From: Vibrio harveyi NBRC 15634 = ATCC 14126 = KCTC 12724
Lineage (GTDB): Bacteria; Pseudomonadota; Gammaproteobacteria; Enterobacterales; Vibrionaceae
Length of the DNA stretch: 64,000 nucleotides
Direction of reading: 5' to 3'
Assembly (NCBI RefSeq): GCF_001591145.1
Contig: NZ_BCUF01000031.1
Coordinates: forward strand, 1-64,000
Part shown: piece by piece, positions 28,425 to 36,478 of the stretch
Layout of the letters: each line of letters begins with the position of its first letter
How positions within the stretch are numbered: position 1 is the stretch's first letter
The notes under the pieces: model-generated
Databases searched by the model: none
What the model saw: the letters and a program-made list of their open reading frames with translations, nothing else
Told to the model about the DNA's origin: nothing
Made by a program: the position numbers and the translations under genes

Positions 28425-29248
28425 TACAAAGCCTCTCTAGGATCATTAACGTTACCGCGTAACTCTTCGATTCCGGTATAATTGTCGATAACATTGCGTA
28501 CTTCCGCGTATTCCGGCTGCGTATAGGTTTGGCTTCGATAAATTTCGATATGCATAGTTCGTTGAGCCAACGCTAGTTTTGCCAACTCATCTGGCTTCAC
28601 TTCGATAACCACCGTCGTCATACCGTCTTCTTTGTTTGGTGTTCGAGCGGTAATGTTGCTGTTTTCACCCTCGCCATCACCAATATTGAGTACTTTGACA
28701 TGTTTTAAGAACATGGACGCTTTTACACCTCGAAAGCGCTTCGGCTTATCCATATTTTCAGCAAGATTAGCGTTTGGAGAGCTCACGGTAAGAATGTCGA
28801 TATATGAGCCAGGACGAATGTAATCTTTGATTAAGTTCTGATCACTCACTTTCAGTGGATACAAGGTCATGCCTTCCGTTACCAGTAGATCGATATACCC
28901 TGGTTGACCGGGAGAAACTTGGTACTCTGGTAACACAACATCGCCTGGATTTAGGCTTCGGTTTAATAAAACGGATGGTGAAAAACTGATTTGTGCGTCT
29001 TCTCTGACGCCAAGCGTTAGTGCTTCACTAAGTGGGAGCTGTTGTTTGATAACTCCTTGTGCACTAATCGCATGTCCTTTTTCATAAGCTTCGGTGGTCA
29101 TCCATACAGCAACATGCTGTTCATCTTTGTTATCGACCACTTCAGCGACAGCTTCGGGTTGAGGTTGACTCTTGAACAAGTCGACAACGCCAAGCGCGCC
29201 TACGATCAAGGCAACAATAGCAACAAGTAAAACCAGTCGAGATCTCAT
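28424..29248 (-). CDS. rcpC: RcpC/CpaB pilus assembly protein
   Basis: 274 aa. The N-terminal membrane helix (LVLLVAIVALIVGALGVVDLF) precedes a SAF domain (about 60-130, GHAISAQGVIKQQLPLSEAL, NPGDVVLPEYQV) and an RcpC/CpaB domain (SYIDILTVSSP...KHVKVLNIG). It is thought to stabilise the secretin or contact the peptidoglycan. Confidence 0.92.
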   Translation of the reverse strand: MRSRLVLLVAIVALIVGALGVVDLFKSQPQPEAVAEVVDNKDEQHVAVWMTTEAYEKGHAISAQGVIKQQLPLSEALTLGVREDAQISFSPSVLLNRSLNPGDVVLPEYQVSPGQPGYIDLLVTEGMTLYPLKVSDQNLIKDYIRPGSYIDILTVSSPNANLAENMDKPKRFRGVKASMFLKHVKVLNIGDGEGENSNITARTPNKEDGMTTVVIEVKPDELAKLALAQRTMHIEIYRSQTYTQPEYAEVRNVIDNYTGIEELRGNVNDPREAL

Positions 29249-29269
29249 AATGTGCCCATTCTTGGAGGT

Positions 29270-29707
29270 TTAAATATGTGGCGTATTTTGAGTTAAAATT
29301 ATTAAATAAAATCCAACACTAATTGCTATCCCATACGGAAGGCCTTCTTGGCTACTCGACGTGTTGCTTATTAATTTTCTAGTAACTAAATAAATAATCG
29401 CTAAAAAACCACCAGCAAACGCCGTCATAATATAGGCCCATGGTAAGTCATTGAGAGGGATTGTCAGTGACAACACTGCGGCATATTTAATATCACCAGC
29501 TCCAATCCAAATCAGAGCATAGAGTATTAACCCTATCCCTAGCACCAGCAAAAAGGTTGTAATCTGAAGATCTAATGGTGAAAGAAAACTCTGCAACAAG
29601 AGGAGTAAAAGCAAAGCGTTATTTTGTATTTTACGATGAAGAAAATCGGTAATAGATACATACAAACACGCGATTGCCAATACTAATAAATACAATTCAT
29701 GACTCAA
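29270..29707 (-). CDS. tadV: TadV/CpaA prepilin peptidase
   Basis: 145 aa, a membrane-embedded type IV prepilin peptidase (A24). The two catalytic Asp regions are ITDFLHRKIQN (about residue 21) and IGAGDIKYAAVL (about 72). It lacks the methylase domain, as normal for TadV. It cleaves Flp, TadE and TadF prepilins. The low GC of this small gene matches the flp end of the locus. Confidence 0.92.
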   Translation of the reverse strand: MSHELYLLVLAIACLYVSITDFLHRKIQNNALLLLLLLQSFLSPLDLQITTFLLVLGIGLILYALIWIGAGDIKYAAVLSLTIPLNDLPWAYIMTAFAGGFLAIIYLVTRKLISNTSSSQEGLPYGIAISVGFYLIILTQNTPHI

Positions 29708-29779
29708 AATTAAGACTCTTGCCTGAATTTATCGAGATTAGCTTCAAATAACATTTATTAGATATTCTAAATTAACTGA

Positions 29780-29808
29780 GCCAGACCAATGAGAAACAGA
29801 GGTCTGGC
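29780..29808 (-). terminator. Hairpin between flp and tadV
   Basis: GCCAGACC / GGTCTGGC, 8-bp perfect arms around 13 bases, in the gap between flp and the rest of the operon. No T-run follows on the minus strand, so it more likely stops partially or protects the flp 3' end, which would let pilin be made in excess over the machinery. Confidence 0.6.
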
Positions 29809-29859
29809 ACAAATATCTAGCGATATTATCTACATAAACCAGTAAGGTAATTACTTGGC

Positions 29860-30066
29860 TTATTTGCTCGCAGTATCGATAGCAGTACCGACCTGAGTAA
29901 ATGCTTTTTCTAGTTTGTCGATGAAGCCACCATCACCAACTGCAGTTGTAACCAATACCGCCATTGCAACAGCAATTAGACCGTATTCGATTGCAGTTAC
30001 ACCGCGCTCGTCGTTTTTAAATTGTGACAAAAACAGGCTTGTTTTTACGTACAGTTTAGTAATCAT
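29860..30066 (-). CDS. flp: Flp-type major pilin prepilin
   Basis: 68 aa. The prepilin junction ERG/VTAIEYGLIAVAMAVLV shows the Flp motif: Gly at -1, Glu at +5 followed by Tyr, and a hydrophobic helix. The mature pilin would be about 46 aa. It is the first gene of the tad operon and is separated from tadV by a hairpin. CTAAAC-rich sequence upstream has only a weak ribosome site (AGGAACTAAAC). Confidence 0.93.
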   Translation of the reverse strand: MITKLYVKTSLFLSQFKNDERGVTAIEYGLIAVAMAVLVTTAVGDGGFIDKLEKAFTQVGTAIDTASK

Positions 30067-30249
30067 GTTTAGTTCCTATGAAGTTGATTTACAAAAGCTT
30101 TGCCATTCTATTGAATACCAAAAGGTATGGAAAAATAGCCCCTATCGATAGAATCGATAGATTTGGCAAAGACCGGTACATCAAGTTATGCTGAAAAAAT
30201 CACAAAGAACCAACAAGCACTTAAATTACAATAGCTTACAGACATATAT

Positions 30250-30271
30250 CGAGTATTCTTTACAATACTCG
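30250..30271. promoter_or_regulatory. 22-bp dyad in the flp-lysR intergenic region
   Basis: CGAGTATT (30250-30257) and AATACTCG (30264-30271), perfect 8-bp arms with a 6-bp spacer, lie about 185 bp upstream of flp and 273 bp upstream of the divergent LysR gene. The 478-bp gap is AT-rich and also holds TATCGATAG repeats at about 30142-30160. The dyad is a plausible site for the LysR protein or another tad regulator. Confidence 0.5.
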
Positions 30272-30544
30272 CTATAAGGTAATTAATTCACACGGTGAGA
30301 CATAGATCATCAATAGAGTCATTACTTTATTATTTTCAAAAATTATTTTTATCAAAAAGATAGATAAATGTGATGATTGTTTATGCAATGTAGGAATATA
30401 CTTACGTTGAATTTAGCACCAATAATTAATTTTGCTTTATAAAACGAGTTGAAATACGAGTTTCATCACGCTATTGTGTTGCAAATATACAAATTACAAA
30501 TCAAAAACCTATAATTTGCTTGCTTTTAAAAGGTTGGTCGAATC

Positions 30545-31435
30545 ATGAAACTACAATTCGAAAATATTGTTTCGTTCGTAGCTGTAGTTGAGGAAGGTTC
30601 ATTTAGCTCCGCTGCTCGTAAGCTTGGAAAATCCCAATCTACTGTTAGCACTGCTGTTCAGAATCTTGAGTCAGACTTAGGCTTCAATTTATTTAATAGG
30701 CAAAATTCAAAAGTCTGGTTGACTGAGAAAGGGAAGCGTCTATTTCATTTATCCGCACCCGTTGTATCAAGGTACCGAGAATTGATTACAACAGCGATAC
30801 AAATGAATATTTCAGAACAAATTGTTTACCGTGTCGGGATCGATCCATTGGTATTCAATAAAGATGTAAAAAAAACACTGTTGGATTTCTCGGAAGCCTT
30901 TCCAAATGTCGATTTGGTAGTAGTCACCAAGCCAAGCTTTATTTTGGGAAATTACATCAACGAGGGAAAAATAGATCTTGCCTTGGGGAACCCATACCAC
31001 AAAACAAACAACGACTTTAACATTGACGAATTGTTTCACGTTAACTGTTGGTGGGTTGCACATGAAGATTTAGCCTCAGTGACCAGTAACCCTTCTCAGC
31101 GTGTTCTTCTTATGGATGGATGCGAAGAGTTGCTCAACTTATCGAACATTGCCTCATATAACTTGTGGAGATTGGACGATTTAGGCACGATTCTCGATTT
31201 ATGCAAAGCTCAAAGAGGCATGGCATTTTTGCCAGAATTTCTTATTGAGAAGAACATGAAAGAGAATAAGCTAAAGATCATTACCGACCACCCCGACTTT
31301 TTTGGCAAGAGAGTTGTCGCTTCCCTTTTCTGGCCGGTGCATTCTGACTTTGGTTTGTTTAATCAATGGATCAAAGGTGAACTGCAGACTTGCGTAAGCA
31401 AAAAACAGACTTTTATTGCTGACTTAGCGCAGTAG
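30545..31435 (+). CDS. LysR-family transcriptional regulator
   Basis: 296 aa. The N-terminal winged helix-turn-helix (about 1-60: FENIVSFVAVVEEGSFSSAARKLGKSQSTVSTAVQNLES) is followed by a periplasmic-binding-protein-like effector domain. It is transcribed away from flp, the usual position of a regulator of the neighbouring operon. The effector is unknown. No ligand-specific family is evident. Confidence 0.9.
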   Translation: MKLQFENIVSFVAVVEEGSFSSAARKLGKSQSTVSTAVQNLESDLGFNLFNRQNSKVWLTEKGKRLFHLSAPVVSRYRELITTAIQMNISEQIVYRVGIDPLVFNKDVKKTLLDFSEAFPNVDLVVVTKPSFILGNYINEGKIDLALGNPYHKTNNDFNIDELFHVNCWWVAHEDLASVTSNPSQRVLLMDGCEELLNLSNIASYNLWRLDDLGTILDLCKAQRGMAFLPEFLIEKNMKENKLKIITDHPDFFGKRVVASLFWPVHSDFGLFNQWIKGELQTCVSKKQTFIADLAQ

Positions 31436-31485
31436 TAAAAGCGACCGTATTGTACAAACTGCTGTTCTAAAAACAGGATAAAAAA

Positions 31486-31504
31486 GAGCCGCTCATCGCG
31501 GCTC
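31486..31504. terminator. Bidirectional terminator, GAGCCGC family
   Basis: GAGCCGC / GCGGCTC around TCATC, between convergent genes ending at 31435 and 31626. Six A's precede it (T-run on the minus strand), and TTAATCTTTTT follows on the plus strand. Confidence 0.8.
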
Positions 31505-31625
31505 TTAATCTTTTTAATCTCTTAAAAACAAAGAGTTAATTTTTACTAAAGACTGTCTTCTCTTATTCGTTGATGATCATCTACAAACATGATGTCCACT
31601 CACCTCTATAAAAGCATCAAGTAAG

Positions 31626-32675
31626 TTATAGTAACGTTGTCGAGAAGAACTTATCAAGCTTAATGACAGCTTGATCAACATACTTGGTTTGATCATATAA
31701 GTCGAAATGTTGCGCACCTTCAATCTTAAACAATTCAGCGTCAATACCAGCATCTTTGCCACGTTTTACTGCAACTTCGCTGAAGTATGCTGATAGCGCC
31801 TCTGTACCAACAATGGCTAAAAAAGGTGTATCTCCCAGTAATGCCATATTTTCTGATGGATTATAGGCATAGCGCGTATCTAGTGACATTGCAGCGCGCA
31901 TAGGTGAGTAGTTTTCCGCACCACCGCCACGTGCAGGGTTACGATAGTAATCTGCAGCACGCACCCAAAACTCATTCATCGATTTGGCTTTTTCTGCCGA
32001 TGGGATTCCATCAACAAGCACAACCTCGCCGGTTTCGTAATACTTCTGGCGCGCATCACTAGCCATTTGAATTTGTTGGCGATATTGTTCAACAGGATCA
32101 CCGGTAAGTTGGTCCATATATTGTGTTGCACCACCCATGCCGTAGTCAGTAAAGTCAACAAAACCGCTAACTGTCGCGACTGAATCTAAGCGGGTATCCT
32201 GCATCGCAACTTGCAAGCTGTAACCAGCACCTGAACAGATCCCCAGTTCACCGATACGCTGAGAGTCAACACCTGGGAAATGACTCAAAAATGTAATGGC
32301 ATTTTTGATATCTTCAACTTTCATTGGCGCATTTTCCATACCACGTGGATAGCCGCCACTTTCACCATAAGTACGATGGTCAAAAGCTAAGGTAATGTAA
32401 CCTTTCTTTGCCATTTTTTCGGCATAAATACCTGCCGTTTGCTCTTTCACACCGCTAGCTGGCGTAATGACCACTAATGCTGGATAGTTTTTGCTCTTAT
32501 CATAATTTGGCGGTAGAAACACATTGCCAGCAATACGAACATTTTCGCTAAGGAAAGCAACTTTATTCTTACCATCATGATAGTCAGCCCCTAAGAAGGT
32601 TTCTGCTGCTACAGATGTTGTACCTAAAACAGCACTAGCAACTAATGAAAGGGCAATTAACTTTGTAGTTTTCAT
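31626..32675 (-). CDS. Exported alpha/beta hydrolase
   Basis: 349 aa with a signal peptide (about 1-24, ending SVAA). The alpha/beta-hydrolase core shows PALVVITPASGVKEQTAG, FDHRTYGESGGYPRG and the nucleophile elbow GELGICSGAGYS. Here the elbow GICSGAG places Cys or Ser at the nucleophile position, as in dienelactone-hydrolase-like proteins. The likely His is EGAQHFDLYD and the acid is near VGTEALSAYF. The substrate is unknown. It is monocistronic. The secreted location and Cys-containing elbow set it apart from ordinary esterases. Confidence 0.8.
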   Translation of the reverse strand: MKTTKLIALSLVASAVLGTTSVAAETFLGADYHDGKNKVAFLSENVRIAGNVFLPPNYDKSKNYPALVVITPASGVKEQTAGIYAEKMAKKGYITLAFDHRTYGESGGYPRGMENAPMKVEDIKNAITFLSHFPGVDSQRIGELGICSGAGYSLQVAMQDTRLDSVATVSGFVDFTDYGMGGATQYMDQLTGDPVEQYRQQIQMASDARQKYYETGEVVLVDGIPSAEKAKSMNEFWVRAADYYRNPARGGGAENYSPMRAAMSLDTRYAYNPSENMALLGDTPFLAIVGTEALSAYFSEVAVKRGKDAGIDAELFKIEGAQHFDLYDQTKYVDQAVIKLDKFFSTTLL

Positions 32676-33009
32676 ATCTTACTCCATTGATTTCTGAGGT
32701 TTACAACGTTCCCCGTTGCAACAGAGGTATGTTATGAAAAAGCACTGGTGTTGATATATAGCAATTAAATCAAATCACTGTTGCTATTCAACAACAATAT
32801 AAGGATATATACAGAAGTAGTCACCATAAGACCCTAAGTAAGGTGTGACTTGATAAGTTAGAGAGATAACTTAAAGCATGGCGAGAAAGTTTGGTTAGGT
32901 GCTAACCGCCGCCCTCACCCCTCATCTTAATGAAGTCAATAAATGCGTCGAGGTGCAACAGCGAGCAAACTATAAGTTTCACCACTAACCAAATTTTGAT
33001 GAAAAGAAC
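32676..33009. other. Intergenic region, no gene seen
   Basis: 334 bp upstream of the hydrolase and downstream of the immunity-like gene. It holds a short dyad CAACG/CGTTG at 32704-32718 close to the hydrolase start and otherwise AT-rich sequence. Confidence 0.5.
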
Positions 33010-33585
33010 TCAATTAAAATAGTCAGTTAACTCGGAAGAGAATACGATGCCATCGAGCTGGTTTTGTTCGCATAAAGACTTGAGATGATCGGTACAGTAT
33101 AAATTTGCCACACCTTCCAATCTCGACTTAAATACGGCTTTGTCTTTGACATCATCATCAATAAAAACAAGAGTATCTAACCCTTCAATGCTTCCATAAG
33201 AGATCTTTTCGACACACTTTTGTCTGTCTTCTTGTCCAAATGTCATCGACGTATATAAATGCCATTGTTCGCCTTGGTAGTAAGTGGGTAAAAACTCTCC
33301 GCTTTTGGATAGGTAACTATGTAAAATTCCAAATGCTTTGGGGGATAAAACAAGATATGTTCGCAACCATAAGCTAATATCAGGCAACACAGAATTGTTG
33401 GCAAAAACATCCTCAAACTCTAGCTCTACTGGCTTCCAGATATCTTTCAGAGACTGATTTTCAGTAGCCTGCGATAAGATCCTCACAAAGTAGTCGAAAT
33501 CACCTAACTGGATAGCGATTTCATCGGGAGTCGTACATATCGTCTGAAAATCATTTAAATTATCTGTAATCCTATAAACCGTCAT
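33010..33585 (-). CDS. Orphan Imm11/DUF1629-like protein
   Basis: About 192 aa. The stretch WLRTYLVLSPKAFGILHSYL then SGEFLPTYYQGEQWHLY and the end LYCTDHLKSLCEQNQLDGIVF resemble Imm11/DUF1629-type immunity proteins, which pair with polymorphic toxins. I see no toxin gene beside it: the neighbours are an alpha/beta hydrolase and the transposon end. I took the ATG at 33583-33585, 6 bp after GGAA. A TTG at 33597 or the adjacent ATG at 33588 are possible. The family call is by eye. Confidence 0.5.
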   Translation of the reverse strand: MTVYRITDNLNDFQTICTTPDEIAIQLGDFDYFVRILSQATENQSLKDIWKPVELEFEDVFANNSVLPDISLWLRTYLVLSPKAFGILHSYLSKSGEFLPTYYQGEQWHLYTSMTFGQEDRQKCVEKISYGSIEGLDTLVFIDDDVKDKAVFKSRLEGVANLYCTDHLKSLCEQNQLDGIVFSSELTDYFN

Positions 33586-33977
33586 CATCTTTTCCAAATT
33601 TCATTCTTAGCTTCCAATGCATCTTGAAATATGCGCTGCTCTTTAACTCGATTTTTACCCGAAGTAGGTTAACCTAGAAATCCTGTTTAGTTGGAATGCC
33701 CTTCGAACATTTCGAGTGAATCCAAGTTTCACTGCTAAATACATGGACTAGAATCTCCATTGCCATGCACCTAGCGCTCACCTCCCCCATATAATGAAAA
33801 CTAGTATGCACGTTAGTCGGACCAATCTCGTGAGGTTACCAACTTTGACCACTTCCCCCCGAAAACGTGTCGTTATGCTCTTCTCTAGTCTCTTTATCAA
33901 CATCAACTTGGACAGCATGATCTTCAAACCACCAGTTCTGTTACTTCTTTGTTTAACAACACAATTTACGCAAAAAA
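33586..33977. other. Intergenic region left of the guaC terminator
   Basis: About 390 bp with no convincing gene. A 65-codon plus-strand frame (33794-33991) runs into the terminator and has no ribosome site. The segment is the original sequence that faced the guaC terminator before the transposon inserted. Confidence 0.45.
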
Positions 33978-34002
33978 AGAGCCGCTATTAGCTAGCGGCT
34001 CT
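33978..34002 (-). terminator. Original guaC terminator, displaced by insertion
   Basis: AGAGCCGCTA / TAGCGGCTCT around TTAGC, with seven A's at its left end giving a T-run on the minus strand. It lies just outside the transposon's left end at 34020. Removing the element and one target duplication would put it about 38 bp past the guaC stop, where a guaC terminator belongs. Confidence 0.8.
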
Positions 34003-34014
34003 TAACTATTAGAA

Positions 34015-34019
34015 ATTTC
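34015..34019. repeat. Target site duplication, left copy
   Basis: ATTTC immediately outside the left terminal repeat. The identical ATTTC lies at 38707-38711 immediately outside the right terminal repeat. A 5-bp duplication is the rule for Tn7-family transposition. Confidence 0.9.
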
Positions 34020-34125
34020 TGTTGAAACAACCATTAAATGAAAATAATGAATCATTTAAAATCATACACTTAAATAAAAACAACCATATCTTCATATCGC
34101 GTAAAACAACCATAAATTGATATTT
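34020..34125. repeat. Left end with three TnsB-like sites
   Basis: The terminus TGTTGAAACA starts at 34020. Repeats begin with ACAACCAT at 34027 (L1, to about 34045), 34080 (L2, to 34098) and 34106 (L3, to 34125). L3 reads ACAACCATAAATTGATATTT, the clearest copy. The gap between L1 and L2 is about 35 bp and between L2 and L3 about 7 bp. Confidence 0.9.
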
Positions 34126-34232
34126 TTGTGAAACGAGTATTTCAGCGAAACTACAACAGTAAGAAAGTTACTTCCAGCTAGCTAGTAAGACTCATCAAAA
34201 GAACCACCTTAAGATTAGAAAAGATCTAATCA

Positions 34233-34769
34233 TTACAGTTCCGATAACCTTGCATCAGTCACGTTCACCAACTCTCTAAAGAATCGGATACACTTGTTCA
34301 GTTCTTCACGCTTAACGATGTGAGCTTCAGTTATATCAGTTTGAGCGCGGTGAACTGCCTCTCCTCGTTTTTTTAACCATTTGTTGAGTTGTGCTCTAGC
34401 TTCATCAGCTGTTTGAAAATTGTTCCAAACCCAAGCTTCAGTAACATCAATACCGAAAAATTCTTCAAATAATGCTTTCGTTTTTCTAGAGCCCGGACTG
34501 TTAAAGTACTTAAGGTGCTCTTCGAGCCGATTTTCTACTATTCGCCCAAGTTGGGACCCCTTAACGACACCATACTTCGCATCAACAAGCTCTTTAGCTA
34601 TATCTTCTACATAGGTTTCCCAAGCAGTAAGGGTCATTATTAGAGTAGCCCTCTTAAGTACCTCTGGAGGTTGGGAGTTGGAGCTACATCCATTTAACTG
34701 ATCGTAGCACTCTAATAATTGCTCTGCGTCTGAGATCGCGTACTCAAAGTTGGCTTTCGCTTCTGACAT
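34233..34769 (-). CDS. HEPN-domain protein (candidate RNase)
   Basis: 178 aa, all helical. The segment RATLIMTLTAWETYVEDIAKELV (about 40-62) and the motif RGEAVH at residues 135-140 fit the RX4-6H active site of HEPN ribonucleases, closest to the RiboL-PSP/MAE_28990-type group. HEPN proteins often act as RNA-cutting toxins in defence systems. It is the last gene of the transposon cargo, 161 bp after the ViaA-like gene and on the same strand. AGGACAAAGG precedes the ATG, so it has its own good ribosome site. Function here is inferred from family and context. Confidence 0.75.
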   Translation of the reverse strand: MSEAKANFEYAISDAEQLLECYDQLNGCSSNSQPPEVLKRATLIMTLTAWETYVEDIAKELVDAKYGVVKGSQLGRIVENRLEEHLKYFNSPGSRKTKALFEEFFGIDVTEAWVWNNFQTADEARAQLNKWLKKRGEAVHRAQTDITEAHIVKREELNKCIRFFRELVNVTDARLSEL

Positions 34770-34930
34770 CCTTTGTCCTAGTTATCATGACTATATGCAT
34801 AAAGTGGAATTTACCATATTTAGGACTAAATCAATGACAACTAGGTTTAATAAAGTTGAGTTACTTCAATAAGCTAGTCACTTTTGGCTACTGATCGCGC
34901 TGAAAGCAGATTGGCACCACCAATGAACGG

Positions 34931-36478
34931 TTAGCGCTTTAAATCAACCCACTCTGAAAAGTAATGTATCGGGTCACAAATTTTACTCATCGATGTGTAG
35001 CGAGAGTTCCCGATTTGAATACCATGGACTTGCAGTCCCTGCTTCTCTCTTCGGTTGCTAATTTTCCTACTCAGACCTGAAGATACTGGAAATTCGCCAT
35101 CACTCACTAGCAAGACATCTGCTTTATACCACTCTTCTGAATCACACTTTTCCAGCGCTTTGTTGAGTGGCCCTTCAGCATCTGTACCACCTCCAAAAGA
35201 CATCGTGAGGAAGTTAAGTAGGTCATTAAACCCCGAAGCATCTAACGTCAAATCAAGCTCACTAACCTCCTTCTTACTTCCAAAGAGATAAACGTAGCAA
35301 CGCCGTTGATCTTTGTAGGCCGCTTTCAAGCATTCCAAAACAGTCGCTTTGGCAATGTTTTCTGGTAATCCCTTCATTGAGCCTGAAGTATCCAAACAAA
35401 TCACCATCGGACCTCGGTTCTTATTGCTTTTATTGCCCTGCTTTTCACTAACGGATTCTTGATCTAGTTGCTCTACTGTTTCCAGCACCTCGGTCCCTTC
35501 CACTGAGTAAGAAAGTAAAGAATGCTCGGCTCGCTTAGCATGCCACAGTTTTTTAAGCACATGATTGGTTAACAGTGACGCTTCTTGGGGTAACATTCTA
35601 GAGATCGAATCTGACCGAGTAATGCCTTTAGTCTCCATTGGAACAAGAGGTGTTGCTACATACTTCTCATGTCTAGTCGCGACACTCATTTTGATGACGA
35701 TTTCTTCAAGTACAGCCCCTTCAGCTTGATCTTCACGCCCTAAGTCTCGAATCAAGCTTTGTAACTTGGGAAGCTTTTTAACAAGCTTGTTTAACCGAAC
35801 AATATCTAGCCAACCATGGCTTTGAAAAATGCCTTTTGATAAGTCAAAGCCTAAACCAGTAATCAACCCAAGTTCAGTAAATACCTCTTCTAATTGAGCC
35901 CATACCGTTACCCTCTCTTGCCATATAACAGGCAAGATGCCATCAACATCCCGTTCAGAGAGCAGTTGCTGCCAGATCTCCTCCGAGGCTGTTTCGGCAA
36001 TTCTTGTTTGCTGCGCATTAGTGAGAGAAATAGGTTTAGTTTGTTTGCGCTTGTTCTTTCTCTTCTCTAAAGCTTGCTTGATTTGATTTAACGCTTCATC
36101 TTCTAGCTGCTTAATCAAGTCACTTATCATAGGCGATGCCTTAGATTGAAGCTGGTCTATTGCCGTGAGAATGTCAGATAGCAAGGCATCAGTGACCTCT
36201 TCATTCTGTGCGCAATATTGGCTTAATCCAGACTCTTCTATCTCTTTGCAAATCACATTGGTAAGTGGCTGTGGTGTTAAGGGAAATAGACTTGCTGGAC
36301 TTTCTCCTTGTAGAAGTTCATTTCTGGAATTCACTAAGGACTCGCACCGCGCTACTAACTCACCATTAGCACTTGAAATAACTGCCGGAAGAAACTTCTC
36401 CGGCACATTATCTAGGCATGTTAATTGGCTATCCAAGTTCAATAAGGGAGAGCGAATCTGATACGGTACTTTAATCAC
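34931..36478 (-). CDS. ViaA-like von Willebrand A protein
   Basis: 515 aa. A helical N-terminal part with a charged stretch (EKRKNKRKQTKP, about 140) is followed by a C-terminal von Willebrand A domain (about 350-515). Its metal site is PMVICLDTSGSMKGLPENIA, with the supporting SFGGGTDAEGPL and VLLVSDGEF. This closely parallels E. coli ViaA (FIVCVDTSGSMGG, FRGGTDLA, VVISDF). It overlaps the ATPase gene by 8 bp, the usual coupling of a RavA-ViaA pair. It is longer than ViaA (about 480 aa) and probably binds and regulates the MoxR ATPase. Confidence 0.8.
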   Translation of the reverse strand: MIKVPYQIRSPLLNLDSQLTCLDNVPEKFLPAVISSANGELVARCESLVNSRNELLQGESPASLFPLTPQPLTNVICKEIEESGLSQYCAQNEEVTDALLSDILTAIDQLQSKASPMISDLIKQLEDEALNQIKQALEKRKNKRKQTKPISLTNAQQTRIAETASEEIWQQLLSERDVDGILPVIWQERVTVWAQLEEVFTELGLITGLGFDLSKGIFQSHGWLDIVRLNKLVKKLPKLQSLIRDLGREDQAEGAVLEEIVIKMSVATRHEKYVATPLVPMETKGITRSDSISRMLPQEASLLTNHVLKKLWHAKRAEHSLLSYSVEGTEVLETVEQLDQESVSEKQGNKSNKNRGPMVICLDTSGSMKGLPENIAKATVLECLKAAYKDQRRCYVYLFGSKKEVSELDLTLDASGFNDLLNFLTMSFGGGTDAEGPLNKALEKCDSEEWYKADVLLVSDGEFPVSSGLSRKISNRREKQGLQVHGIQIGNSRYTSMSKICDPIHYFSEWVDLKR

